Origin: Rutidosis leptorrhynchoides | Lineage: Eukaryota; Streptophyta; Magnoliopsida; Asterales; Asteraceae | Assembly (NCBI RefSeq): GCF_046630445.1 | Contig: NC_092339.1 | Span: 81,883,501 to 81,947,500 of the forward strand | DNA length: 64,000 bases | Direction: 5' to 3' | Shown: in pieces, positions 9,536-20,640 of the stretch | Position numbering within the stretch: the stretch's first letter is position 1 | Layout of the letters: each line of letters begins with the position of its first letter | Notes under the pieces: generated by a model | Told to the model about the DNA's origin: nothing | The model's database searches: none | What the model saw: the letters and a program-made list of their open reading frames with translations, nothing else | Translations under genes and position numbers: made by a program

Positions 9536-12270
9536 GTCCTTCGTATTGCACACATAAAATCCTTATGGAAGAAGGTCATAAAACGTATGTGCAACGCCAA
9601 CGAAGACTAAATCCTAATATGCAAGATGTAGTTAAGAAAGAGATTATTAAACTGCTAGATGCAGGTTTGATATATCCAATCTCTGATAGTCCATGGGTAA
9701 GCCCAGTTCAATGCGTACCTAAGAAGGGTGGCATGACTGTCATCACAAATGAGAAAAATGAGCTTATTCCTACTAGGACTGTAACAGGATGGCGTGTATG
9801 TATTGATTATAGAAAATTAAATGACGCCACCAGAAAAGATCACTTTCCCTTACCTTTCATAGATCAAATGTTGGAAAGATTAGCCGGAAATAGTTACTAT
9901 TGTTTTCTAGATGGATTTTCCGGATATTTTCAAATTCCAATAGCACCCGAGGACCAAGAGAAAACCACATTCACGTGCCCTTATGGTACTTTTGCTTACA
10001 AACGCATGCCATTTGGACTTTGTAACGCCCCTGCAACCTTTCAAAGGTGTATGATGGCGATTTTTCACGACATGATAGAAGAATGCATGGAAGTATTCAT
10101 GGATGACTTTTCAGTCTTCGGTAATACATTTAAATCATGTCTAGTTAATCTGGAACGAATGCTAATTAGATGCGAAAAATCAAATCTAGTACTTAATTGG
10201 GAGAAATGCCATTTCATGGTTAAAGAAGGCATCGTTCTTGGACATAAAATTTCAAAAGAAGGAATTGAAGTGGATAGAGCTAAAGTAGATGTAATTGCTA
10301 AACTTCCACATCCCACCAATGTTAGAGGAGTTAGGAGTTTTCTAGGGCATGCCGGTTTTTACCGACGTTTCATAAAAGATTTTTCTAAAATTGCCACTCC
10401 TATGAATAAACTCCTAGAAAAGGATGCGTCATTCATCTTTTCAGATGAGTGTATCAAATCTTTTAATATTCTTAAAGAGAAACTCACTAATGCACCGATC
10501 ATGATAACACCAAATTGGAATCTACCATTTGAACTAATGTGCGATGCAAGTGATTTTGCAATGGGAGCCGTTTTAGGACAAAGGATTGAAAAACGATTTC
10601 AACCTATATATTATGCTAGTAAGACGTTACAAGGAGCACAAACGAACTATACAACTACTGAAAAAGAACTACTTGCTATTGTCTTTGCTTTTGACAAATT
10701 TCGATCATATCTCGTTCTAGCAAAAACGGTGGTCTATACCGACCATTCTGCTCTTAGATACCTATTTTCAAAACAAGATGCTAAACCAAGATTAATCCGT
10801 TGGATCTTACTCTTACAAGAGTTTGATATTGAAATCCGAGATAAAAGAGGAGCAGAAAATCTCGCCGCTGATCATCTTTCTCGTCTTGAAAATCCTGAGT
10901 TAGAAGTTCTAAATGAATCGGCCATACAAGACAACTTTCCTGATGAATATCTATTAAAGATAGATTATAAAGAAATCCCATGGTTTGCAGACTATGCAAA
11001 CTACTTAGTTTGTGGATTCCTTGAAAAAGGATTATCGTACCAAAGACGAAAGAAATTCTTCAGTGATATAAAACACTATTTTTGGGAAGATCCACATCTG
11101 TTTAAAAGTTGTCCCGATGGAATAATACGCCGATGTGTATTTGGAGATGAAGCTAGTAAAATTTTAAACCACTGTCACACAGGACCAACAGGAGGGCATT
11201 ATGGGCCTCAACTAACAGCAAGAAAAGTTTATGAAGCTGGATTCTATTGGCCTACAATTTACAAAGACGCACACCTTCTTTGCAAATCCTGTGATGCATG
11301 TCAAAGGGCCGGAAAAATAAGTCAACGTGATGAAATGCCACAAAATGTCATCCAAGTATGTGAAGTATTTGACATTTGGGGTATTGACTTTATGGGTCCA
11401 TTTCCAAAATCTCATAATAATCTATATATACTCGTAGCCATTGATTATGTATCTAAATGGGCGAAAGCACAAGCTCTCCCAACTAACGATGCACGAGTTG
11501 TAGTCAACTTTTTAAAACGTCTTTTTGCAAGGTTTGGAACACCGAAAGCTTTAATAAGTGATCGGGGTACTCATTTCTGTAATAATCAACTTGAGAAAGT
11601 TCTTAAAAGATATGGAGTAACTCATAAAATCTCCACCGCATATCATCCACAAACAAGTGGACAAGTTGAAAATACCAACCGAGCTTTAAAACGTATTCTA
11701 GAGAAAATCGTAGGATCAAATCCGAAGGAATGGTCCATTAAATTGGAGGATGCACTCTGGGCTTTTAGAACAGCCTACAAAACTCCAATTGGAACCACAC
11801 CTTTTAGACTTGTTTATGGAAAAGCATGTCATCTTCCAGTAGAAATTGAACACAAAGCATTTTGGGCTTTGAAAACATGTAATCTTGATTTACATGAAGC
11901 CGGACGTCTACGATTAAGTCAACTAAATGAATTAGAAGAATTAAGACATGAAGCATACGAAAATTCGTTAATCTATAAAGAAAGAACGAAGAAATGGCAT
12001 GATAAAAGAATCAGAAGTTCAAAAGAATTTAAAGAAGGAGACAGAGTTCTTCTTTTCAATTCACGATTCAAGCTATTTCCTGGAAAATTGAAATCAAGAT
12101 GTTCTGGACCATTCATAGTCAAAAGAGTTTTCCCATACGGAACGATAGAATTAATAAATTCAAATGGAATTGAATTTAAAGTTAATGGTCACAGAGTTAA
12201 ACATTACATACATGGTCCGATGGAAGTCGACAACGAAGTTAATCACAATTTCGACACCACAGCTAACTAA
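9508..12270 (+). CDS. pol: Element D RT, RNase H and integrase
   Basis: A 920-codon frame. The RT active site FMDDF is near residue 198. RNase H starts near [14 protein letters not shown] (residue 345) and includes [10 protein letters not shown] and ADHLSRLE. Integrase has the HHCC zinc finger (residues about 550-600, ending CKSCDACQR) and the three acidic residues in [17 protein letters not shown] and [10 protein letters not shown]. All catalytic residues look intact. The frame overlaps gag-PR by 28 bases in the -1 phase. Homologous elements usually have one continuous frame here, so a deletion of one A in the run at about 9511-9513 is the simplest explanation; programmed slippage is less likely, as no standard slippery heptamer is seen. 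The ATG at 9508 is probably not the natural start. Confidence 0.93.
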   Translation: MEIHDIKGISPSYCTHKILMEEGHKTYVQRQRRLNPNMQDVVKKEIIKLLDAGLIYPISDSPWVSPVQCVPKKGGMTVITNEKNELIPTRTVTGWRVCIDYRKLNDATRKDHFPLPFIDQMLERLAGNSYYCFLDGFSGYFQIPIAPEDQEKTTFTCPYGTFAYKRMPFGLCNAPATFQRCMMAIFHDMIEECMEVFMDDFSVFGNTFKSCLVNLERMLIRCEKSNLVLNWEKCHFMVKEGIVLGHKISKEGIEVDRAKVDVIAKLPHPTNVRGVRSFLGHAGFYRRFIKDFSKIATPMNKLLEKDASFIFSDECIKSFNILKEKLTNAPIMITPNWNLPFELMCDASDFAMGAVLGQRIEKRFQPIYYASKTLQGAQTNYTTTEKELLAIVFAFDKFRSYLVLAKTVVYTDHSALRYLFSKQDAKPRLIRWILLLQEFDIEIRDKRGAENLAADHLSRLENPELEVLNESAIQDNFPDEYLLKIDYKEIPWFADYANYLVCGFLEKGLSYQRRKKFFSDIKHYFWEDPHLFKSCPDGIIRRCVFGDEASKILNHCHTGPTGGHYGPQLTARKVYEAGFYWPTIYKDAHLLCKSCDACQRAGKISQRDEMPQNVIQVCEVFDIWGIDFMGPFPKSHNNLYILVAIDYVSKWAKAQALPTNDARVVVNFLKRLFARFGTPKALISDRGTHFCNNQLEKVLKRYGVTHKISTAYHPQTSGQVENTNRALKRILEKIVGSNPKEWSIKLEDALWAFRTAYKTPIGTTPFRLVYGKACHLPVEIEHKAFWALKTCNLDLHEAGRLRLSQLNELEELRHEAYENSLIYKERTKKWHDKRIRSSKEFKEGDRVLLFNSRFKLFPGKLKSRCSGPFIVKRVFPYGTIELINSNGIEFKVNGHRVKHYIHGPMEVDNEVNHNFDTTAN

Positions 12271-12442
12271 GTGTGGGGAGAATCAAGTCTTTAAAGGATA
12301 ATATGTATTTCTGTTAGAGTTAGATTGTCTGTTTTCGTGTAGTTCTCGAAAATGGAACCCGAATGGTCTTTCCCTAGCAGACCCTAAAGAACTAGTCTTC
12401 TTCCCCCATTCTGAATTTTTATTTTTTTTAGGTTTTTACGAA
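12271..12442 (+). other. Spacer after pol with a candidate 3' splice site
   Basis: Starts with AAGTGTGGGGAGAATC, a polypurine-like sequence directly after the pol stop. It ends with a T-rich tract and AG at 12430-12431, eleven bases before the next ATG. This is a good candidate acceptor for a subgenomic mRNA carrying the next ORF. Confidence 0.45.
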
Positions 12443-12859
12443 ATGAAGACTGCCTGTGAACTAAACCATGGTCTAATGCTACACGCTTTGATCACTAAAC
12501 GTAATAATGACATACTACCGAGTGAAATAGTATCAGTAATCAGAGAAAGAATGGACGGAGTTAGAAAAGAATCCAGATGCGAAGATAATAAGTTACAATT
12601 TGGTAAAGGAAAATCAAAATCCGCAGCGAAAAGAAGAGCACGACACCTAGAACGATGTCACAAATGCGGAAAATGGTCACATGGAGGTAAATGTTCAAAT
12701 AATCAAACCTATTCAAATACCGAATTTGTTACTTTATGCAGAGACGGACCGTTCATATGTTTAGAAGAAAAGATACTGAATGCTCGAGGTTATGCCTATG
12801 TAGCCATGGAAAACCAATTAAACCGACTATCTTATGAATGGGATAGATCATATAACTAA
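12443..12859 (+). CDS. Element D accessory zinc-finger protein
   Basis: A 138-codon ORF between pol and the env-position gene; standard Athila elements have no named gene here. A strongly basic segment (residues 55-71, including AAKRRARHLE) runs straight into a Cys/His cluster: C72, C75, H80 and C84, spaced CX2CX4HX3C, with further Cys at 99 and 106. There is no signal peptide or membrane segment. A basic tract followed at once by a small zinc finger suggests RNA or DNA binding. The same layout is known in small cysteine-rich proteins of some plant RNA viruses, including the nucleic-acid-binding/silencing-suppressor proteins of carlaviruses; that link is my inference from layout only. It could instead be an extra nucleocapsid-like protein. 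Possibly expressed from a spliced RNA using the acceptor at 12431. Confidence 0.7.
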   Translation: MKTACELNHGLMLHALITKRNNDILPSEIVSVIRERMDGVRKESRCEDNKLQFGKGKSKSAAKRRARHLERCHKCGKWSHGGKCSNNQTYSNTEFVTLCRDGPFICLEEKILNARGYAYVAMENQLNRLSYEWDRSYN

Positions 12860-13828
12860 GAAATCTATTTCACAGGTATGTCTGTACAGTTTTTATTTTT
12901 ATTTTTATTTTTAACCTTTTGATAATAAACGCTAATTTGTTCGCTAAAAAGTATTAAATTGGTATTGAATAAAATTAGGTTTGGCGACCGAAATTATTGA
13001 TATCATTCAAAAATTTATTACATCACTGCGAAATTTAACGTTTATTCTTAAGGTATAAATATCTTTAAACAATCAACCCAAAATATTTCAAAAATTCGTC
13101 ATGAGTTAAATTAGGTCTTGGAACCGAAAATACTTTACCGAAAAGAGGGGCGCATATTTTTGATAATATTTGATTGATTAAAGTGGGATAAAAAGACAAA
13201 AAGATTTTTAATTTTATTTTTACCATGTTTTTAATCTTAATATTTAAATCTTAAATTAATATTGTAAACTCTGTAAAAACAATATATTTAAAATTGTAAA
13301 TATTTGAAAAATTAATATAAGTTTGATATGAATTTATAAATTTTTAAATTAAGTTTGGTGTGAACTTTTAATTTTTAAAATATAAATTTTTAATTTTATG
13401 CATTTCAAATTTTAAGTTTGGTGTGAATTTTTAATAATAATTTTGAATTTTATATTTAAGTTGTGTGAATTTAAAAACAAAAATTTACTTTATCTCATTA
13501 AGTTAAGAATATGATTTTTAAATTCGTCGTAAGTTGAAGACTAGGTCTTTGAACCGAAATTGCTTTACCCGAGGGAGGGACGAGAACTTTTATTATCATT
13601 ATTTTTAATCTTATTGATTTAAAGTATGCCAAAAACATTAAAAAACCCAAAAATCTTAGCTTTTAAAACAATCGCTACAAAAAGACAAATTTTAAAATTT
13701 TGTCGAAGGACGGACTAGGACATCGATCCGAAACGACCTCGTCCTAAATAACAAGGGAAACAAAATTTTAAAATTAATTTCTTAATTGTTTTCAAAAGTT
13801 AATGATTAAAAAAAAAAAAAAAAAAAAA
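12860..13828 (+). other. Element D non-coding stretch with repeated ACCGAAA motif
   Basis: AT-rich, no gene. It holds four copies of a motif near CTAGGTCTTTGAACCGAAAT (12975-13004, 13111-13140, 13541-13570, 13714-13735); a fifth is at 16884-16913. In the clearest copies (the second and third) it is followed by CTTTACC and a purine-rich GAGG tail. Ends in a run of about 23 A (13808-13830). Confidence 0.6.
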
Positions 13829-13907
13829 AAACTCCGCGAGTCGCGGAGTTTGAAGTGTATTTTGCCGCGACTCGCGGAGGGACTAAAAATCAGAAAAAAA
13901 TATAACC
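13829..13907 (+). promoter_or_regulatory. Internal copy of the LTR promoter module before the env-position gene
   Basis: Palindrome core CTCCGCGAGTCGCGGAG (13832-13848) inside a longer inverted repeat, then CCGCGACTCGCGG (13865-13877). Centres are 31 bp apart. ATATAACC at 13900-13907 starts 22 bp after the second palindrome. The following bases resemble those after the LTR copy (AAAAATCA, then ATAA, then CCGAA, then AGATCA or TGATCA), so this is a diverged duplicate of the LTR core promoter rather than chance. It lies about 140 bases ahead of the first ATG of the env-position gene, on the same strand. Confidence 0.6.
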
Positions 13908-14043
13908 GAACAACAGATCAGTCCCAACCCCAAAACAATAAAAACACAGCGAAAACTGCTGCGAAAAACCCCGAAAAACCACCCAAAAACACCCCAAAAA
14001 TACCAATTTTTAACCGTTAATCACCAAATTTTTTGCTAAAATC

Positions 14044-16067
14044 ATGTTGAGAAGGATGCTATCTAAGAATTACTCAAGAAAAACGGTAAATTTCTACACC
14101 TAAATACCATTTAATCCGAAATTTGATCTTCTTGAGCTATTTTTTCCCCAATTTGATTTTGATGCTTTTTAGTGTAATTAGACTTAAATTGTTTATGTAT
14201 TATGCTTGTATAACCTAGATTGATGCTGTTTAACATGATTAGAAGCCTTAAACTTCAAATTTTGAATAATCTAGGGTTTGTGTTCTTGAGAAATTTGGGG
14301 CTTTTTGATATAAACAGGTTATGGCCGATTTTTGTCATGAATTGTTGCTAAATTGAGTAGTGTAACATGTCTAGGTAGTTAAATGATCCAAACTTTGAGC
14401 CTAAACATGATTTTGAGAATTAAAGTGGACTTTTTCAAGTCTAAAATTCATGAACTTGATTTTTGAAAGATAATGCCATTTGAGACTTGTTTGATTGCTA
14501 GTAATGATTATTTTGACATGTTATTTGAGTTGAATGCTTATGAACTTGGCAAAAATTTTCGTATATGCTTATTTGAAAAAGTGTAGATTTGATAAAAATG
14601 TGAAAATAAGCTTAAGTTTGATATAAATTGATAATGTCATTATAATTATTTTGATTGATGATTTTGCTGACACTAATGCATATTTGGATGCACAAAATTT
14701 GTGTTTGATGTGTTTTGCAGAATGAAAGGGGTGAATCTTCATCCCAAGCCCGCAATGCTCCTGCTGAGAATTTGGAACAACAGGAGGTGGATAACTACTA
14801 CAAGCAGGATGTACCTCATCCAGTCATGACCTTTTCCGATATGCACTTGGAAGAGTTGCACCCGAACCTGAGATTTGACAGACTTTGGATAGATTATCTA
14901 AAATATCAACGGGGTTTGCATACTCTTCACTCTAAGGTTGTTGAGGTACCGAGGGTCATAGAATGGGGACCCTTAGAAGCTGTAGAATTGGCCGGGCCAA
15001 TTAGGGAATTACTTGTACAGAGGTATGGTAATTCTACTTTTAATGACTGGGTATGTTTATTCACCATACGTAGACCTGTATATAAAGTATGGTGTGAAGA
15101 GTTGTTATGTAGTATAGAGTTGAATGATCGGGTAGCTAGTTTAACCGATCGTTCTTTTATTAGATTTTTGTTAGGCGGTTCGATGCGCCACATGTCTTTA
15201 CTGGACATGGCTCAGGCTTTACGTATATATACGCCTGAGGAGTTAGCGTCTGCCGATTGTAGAGGATTGATACTAAACGGTAGAAAGATAGATGAAAATT
15301 TTGATACACACGGTGTGTGGAGTCAAATGACAAGCCATCACCGTTTCAAAGGGGGAAATTACTCTTATTTGGATATAGATAGAGCCGAATTAAGAGTGAT
15401 ACATAGGTTTTTAGCTAATTCGATTACACAAAGGGGTAAAAACAAGGAAAAAGTAAATGAACAAGATTTGTTTTACCATATGTGTATTCGAGACCCACAA
15501 AGCGCTGTAAGTATACCGTATTGTGTGGGTTATTATTTATCAGCTATGGTTCGGGGGATGCGACCACATAGCATAATAGGAGGTGGTATTTTTATTACTT
15601 TGATTGGTGAATATCTCGGTGTGGATATAAGTCGGGGGGGATTATTACTAGAAGAGCCAGAACCCCGAGATACTATAGGTTTAAATGTATACCATGGTGC
15701 GAAAGTTTTGAAGAGGCGAAATAACGCCGCAGTACGATACCATGGTAGACATCCACAGGTGGAGAGAAACCAGCAGCAAGGTAATGTAGGAGGGGGGAAT
15801 GAGATGCAAGAAATGCATAGGTTTATAGCTTCTCAGGAATACGAAAATGCTAGACAGAGAGCATTTGAAGATTGGCAAGTTCATCAGAACCAGATCATAG
15901 CTCATTGCCAACATATAGGTCGAAACTATATTCCTACACCGAAACCCATCTTCCCTCCTTGGTCTATAGAGATGCAGCCACCATATCCTACGTATGACCC
16001 TGCCAAAGCATTCTATAGCACTTATGGTTATGCCTGGAACCCCTATTGGTACCAATATCATCCTTAG
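14044..16067 (+). CDS. Element D env-position protein (ATHILA ORF-1-like), two exons
   Basis: The open frame 14715-16067 has no ATG start: it begins inside TTTTGCAG, a good 3' splice site ending at 14720. An upstream exon from ATG 14044 to 14085, followed by GTAAAT, joins it in frame across a 635-bp intron (14086-14720). The protein is about 460 residues. Residues about 70-180 carry the conserved block of the plant ATHILA ORF-1 family (VCLFTIRRPVYKVWCEELL, then SFIRFLLGGSMRHMSLLDMA and IYTPEELAS). The C-terminus is Gln/His/Pro/Tyr-rich. I see no signal peptide and only a weak hydrophobic patch near residue 290 (GGGIFITLIG), so a role as an envelope is doubtful. In Athila the gene here is traditionally called env-like. 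The exon structure is a prediction. Confidence 0.75.
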
Positions 16068-16507
16068 TTTACTTATTATTTTTTATTATTTTGTAATTTG
16101 TAATTATTGATACGTTTAATACTTTTGTTAATATTGTAATCATTTTTATAATTATCTAACTTTTATTCTTAGATTTTAATAATTTTTGAATGTGGGGTAA
16201 TATACCAAACTTCAAAAATATGTATATATGTTTGCAGTTTATCTTATGTACACAACAGGGTAAAACAACGCATTTTCAAAGACTGGCATTAAGTTCAGCA
16301 AAAGCAACTAATTTTGACGACAAGATGCAAAATATATGTGAAATAACAACAAGACGGAATGAACAAATGATGTGCACCATTTATCATTCAGCAAACAAAC
16401 GCCAATATATTTGGAAACTTTGGTAAAAATTTAATCATTTTCACACAAATCACCCTCAATAATTTAAATTGTTACTGATTTCTTGCAAATGAGGGCATTG
16501 CAAGATC
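16068..16507 (+). other. Element D 3' non-coding region, first part
   Basis: Follows the env-position stop. A 78-codon frame at 16190-16426 has no recognisable domain. It contains another polypurine-like phrase (ATGTGGGGTAAT near 16191). Confidence 0.5.
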
Positions 16508-16795
16508 TTAAGTGTGGGGAGGGGTTAAATTCTTTCGGATTTTAAAATTTTTATCTTAAACACTTGGTTACCATTAAAAATACTAGTAAAGCAGTAGTTG
16601 TATTAGAATCTAGTGCTCTCTGATAAAAAAAGAACAGCCCTAGTCTTATATTTAAGTGTGGGGAGGGGTTAAATTCTTTCGGATTTTAAAATTTTTATCT
16701 TAAACACTTGGTTACCATTAAAAATACTAGTAAAGCAGTAGTTGTATTAGAATCTAGTGCTCTCTGATAAAAAAAGAACAGCCCTAGTCTTATAT
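16508..16795 (+). repeat. Tandem duplication of 144 bp with polypurine-like motif
   Basis: Two identical-looking copies, 16508-16651 and 16652-16795. Each begins TTAAGTGTGGGGAGGGG, which resembles the polypurine tract of Athila elements, and ends at CCCTAGTCTTATA. The lack of differences fits a recent duplication. Confidence 0.9.
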
Positions 16796-18281
16796 ACTGA
16801 CTACCCACTTCTAGTAAAATTTTTCAAAATTTTCAATTAAATGAATTCAAAATCATGTTTATACATATTTATGAACGATAAAACTAGGTTTTAACACCGA
16901 AATTATTGTTACCTCAAAAAGGACATAAATTGAGAAACAAACTAAAATGTTAAAATTCATTTAAAATAGAATAGAGGACGATAAAAAGGAAAATAAAAAG
17001 CCAAGTGTGGGAAAATTTACCAAGTTATTTTAAACATATGTCACATATATCTGTAACAAATAACTGAAAATACTTTTGCTTTGGACTAAACTAAACTGTT
17101 TTACCCGATGAAAGAAAAGAAGAGATGGATCTACATGATGAATCAATTCCATCATTAAAAGGAAGTAAAGTCTTCCGAAAAAGAAACGCGCTTCTTGATT
17201 TAGGTCATGAAGTTGTCGTCCAGACCAGCTGTAGGTTGACGAAAAATCTAGAAAAGTCATCACTAAAATCAGCAGGAAATCCACGGACCTCAGCATTAAA
17301 CAGGGTCGCCAAGTGGTCAGATTTATCCTAACCATGAGAAGGATTTATCTCGTACAATGGGGGGGGGCACCATGCAAATTAGCTGGATAAGACTAATGAA
17401 TCAGATCCCCAGAAAGGATAATCTCCTTAAAGATTAAAAATCAGCTTTTAAGACTGATATTACTCAATCCTAGAGATTGACCTTAAAGATTGAGAATTAC
17501 AAACTCATGGAATTCGATGATATCTAAACTCGAGCTTGAACGAGAAAATATTTTGATCAAAATTACAAACCGATTTGTTTTCTGAAAACCCTATTTTCAA
17601 TGCGTTCATTACCATTGAACGTAAAATCCTAGGAATTCACCTGGAATTCATTAGGTCACCTGAACTAAATCGGGTGTCAACCGTAAGAACGGTGGTTGCA
17701 TAGCATGGTCAAAGACAGGACCTTGTGCCATACCGAAAAATTATAAGGGTGAGCTTTACTATTGCTCCTACCAAGGATAGTAATTGCGTCCGACACGTTA
17801 TAGACCATAATCAAAAGCATGTCACGGGACATTGCCTTAACAGTTGCTTGTTCAACGCTTTCCTTTACAACCGGACGGTAGTTTGCCGAAAGGTAATATA
17901 CGGAACAAGTAAACTGGACGTGTTGCTTTCCAAATACAAGGTTAGCAAGTGGGTGACACAAAACAGCAAGTTTTGAGCTAAAATTTTCAAATCTAAAACC
18001 CACCAAACCCACAAAAATATTTTGCAAACACCGGTAAAGGGTTATTCCGGAAAACTTATCTAGGGTAAAAACTAGATTTAATTTTCAAAAGATCAAATGT
18101 TTTCATAAAGATCCAATTTCCTTAATGGATCTAAATTTTTATAGTCATGTGGGACTGTAAACCATATCGTTACTACCATTGTTTATACCACCGTATAGAA
18201 ATCACTGATGTACAAAGTGTGAAGAATAAAGAAGTGATTCTAGTATTTCAAGACAATATTGCTTCAGGACAAGCAACGCTC
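16796..18281 (+). other. Element D 3' non-coding region, second part
   Basis: About 1.5 kb without a supported gene. It contains the fifth ACCGAAA motif (16884-16913), a further AAGTGTGGGAAAATTT near 17003, and short frames (17125-17331, 17725-17976) without domains. Large 3' non-coding stretches are common in Athila elements. Confidence 0.6.
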
Positions 18282-18296
18282 AAGTGTGGGAATATT
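18282..18296 (+). other. Element D polypurine tract
   Basis: AAGTGTGGGAATATT lies immediately before the 3' LTR. It primes plus-strand synthesis. Earlier relatives of this phrase are at 12270, 16511, 16655 and 17003. Confidence 0.8.
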
Positions 18297-20271
18297 TGAT
18301 AATGCTAAAAACGAACATATATTTCATAGCATTATTCCTCAAGAAAGACAAGCTTTTAGTTGCAATTGTTCTATTTACAAGTGATATTCGTTTAAATAAT
18401 AAAAGGTGAAGACAAAAGACAGATTCGACGAATTGAAGACGCAAATGACCAAAAAGCTCAAAAGAACAAAAGACAATCAAAAAGGTTCCAATTATTGATA
18501 AGAAACGTCTCGAAATTACAAGAGTACAAGATTCAAAAAGCAAAGTACAAAATATAAAATTGTACGCAAGGACGTTCGAAAATCCGGAACCGGGACCAGA
18601 GTCAACTCTTAACGCTCGACGCAACGGACTAAAAATTACAAGTTAACTATGTATATAAATATAATATAATATATAATTAATTATATATATATTATATATA
18701 TAATAAAAACCGTCGGCAGAGAAAGACTCCAAGATGTGAGCTGGAATTTCAAACTCCGCGACTCGCGGAGTTTGAAGGCAAAATTCATCGCGAGTCGCGG
18801 AGCCCCAAAAATCAAAAATCCCTATAAAGCAAACCGAATTCTGATCAAAATTTCATATCTTTTTTCTTCCTCATTCATACGTAAAATTTATATTTATATT
18901 TATAATTTATATTTTAATTTTAATTATAATTCTAATAATAAGGGTATGTTAGCGAATATTGTAAGGGTGTAAGTCGAAATTCTGTCCGTGTAACGCTACG
19001 CTATTTTTAATCATTGTAAGTTATGTTCAACCTTTTTATATTAATGTCTCATAGCTAAGTTATTATTATGCTTATTTAAAACGAAGTAATCATGATGTTG
19101 GGCTAATTACTAAAATTGGGTAATTGGGCTTTGTACCATAATTGGGGTTTGGACAAAAGAACGACACTTGTGGAAATTAGACTATGGGCTATTAATGGGC
19201 TTTATATTTGTTTAACTAAATGATAGTTTGTTAATGTTAATATAAAGATTTACAATTGGGCGTCCCTATAAATTACCATATACACTCGATCGGACACGAT
19301 GGGCGGGGTATTTATATGTACGAATAATCGTTCATTTAACCGGACACGGGAATGGATTAATAGCCACTAGAATAATTAAAACAGGGGTGAAATTACATTC
19401 AAGGGTAATTGGTGTAATTGTTAACAAAGTAGTAAAACCTTGGTTTACACGCAGTCGATAACCTGGTGTATTCATTAAACAAAGTATTAAAACCTTGTTA
19501 CAATTCGAATCCCCAATTAGTTGGAATATTTAACTTCGGGTATAAGAATAATTTGATGAGGACACTCGCACTTTATATTTATGACTGATGGACTGTTATG
19601 GACAAAAACCAGACGGACATATTAAATAATCCAGGACAAAGGACAATTAACCCATGGGCATAAAACTAAAATCAACACGTCAAACATCATGATTACGGAA
19701 GTTTAAATAAGCATAATTCTTTTATTTCATATTTAATTTCCTTTATTTTATATTTAATTGCACTTCTAATTATCGCACTTTTATTTATTGTTATTTAATC
19801 GCACTTTTAATTATCGTACTTTTTAATTATCGTAAGTTTATTTTATCGCACTTTTATTATTCGCAATTTCATTATCGTTATTTACTTTACGCTTTAATTT
19901 AAGTCTTGTATTTATTTTATATTTTACATTAGGTTTTAACTGCGACTAAAGTCTTAAAATCGACAAACCGGTCATTAAACGGTAAAAACCCCCCTTTATA
20001 ATAATAATATTACTTATATATATATTTGTATTTTTATAAAAGTAAACTAATATAGCGTTGAGCTTTGTTTAAAGATTTCCCTGTGGAACGAACCGGACTT
20101 ACTAAAAACTACACTACTGTACGATTAGGTACACTGCCTATAAGTGTTGTAGCAAGGTTTAAGTATATCCATTCTATAAATAAATAAATATATTGTGTAA
20201 AATTGTATCGTATTTAATAGTATTTTCGCACTAAAAATAATACTATTTTATATACACCTCGCATAACATCA
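18297..20271 (+). repeat. Element D 3' LTR
   Basis: 1975 bp, the same length as the 5' LTR, about five differences. The palindrome pair and TATA box are at 18750-18829. Followed by the target duplication gcccg at 20272-20276. Confidence 0.95.
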
Positions 20272-20640
20272 GCCCGTAAGGGGTAGAAAGTTTATGATCA
20301 CTAATGAGGAAGCAAAGAAATCCTTTTCTGGTCAATTCAAAACCCGCAAAAGTGCTTTTCGATTATGGTGCGACCAATTCGTTTGTTTCCTTGAGTTATG
20401 TAATTTATTTGGATAGACCGATAGAGAATTTAGAGTCTCCGTTAGAAGTTGAAATAGCGGATGATAAACTAATGATAGCCGGGGTCTATAAAAATCTTGA
20501 TATATATTTTGGATCGGAATGTTTTAAGGTCGATTTGATACCTATTATTTTGGGAGAATTCAATGTTGTCATTGGTATGGATGGTGATAACATGCATTCT
20601 ATACACAGTTTACGTGCGTCATCGGTTCCTAATTTGATTC
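20272..20640 (+). pseudogene. Protease of old gypsy element A
   Basis: Continues gag of element A on the far side of element D (GRKFMITNEEAKK, then a frame change). It then encodes the aspartic protease: LVNSKPAKVLFDYGATNSFV, where the active-site triad DSG/DTG has become DYG, and VDLIPIILGEFNVVIGMD. Coding similarity ends near 20585-20640, where another insertion starts. Inactive copy. Confidence 0.8.

Larger units (their letters stand above)
3281..20271 (+). mobile_element. Element D: young Athila-type LTR retrotransposon
   Basis: A complete Ty3/gypsy element of the Athila lineage. Its LTRs are 3281-5255 and 18297-20271, each 1975 bp, starting TG and ending CA. The target-site duplication gcccg is present at 3276-3280 and 20272-20276. 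Order inside: tRNA-Asp primer site, leader, gag-PR, RT-RH-IN, zinc-finger accessory ORF, env-position ORF, non-coding stretch, polypurine tract. I count about five differences between the LTRs, so the insertion is recent. It interrupts the gag/protease junction of element A. The lineage call rests on the primer site, the FMDDFSVFG active site of RT and the extra 3' ORF. The only clear damage is a one-base frame change between PR and RT. Confidence 0.95.

Noticed and set aside
17125..17331. Short frame in the 3' non-coding part of element D
   Set aside because: 68 codons, no domain, not near a promoter or splice signal.
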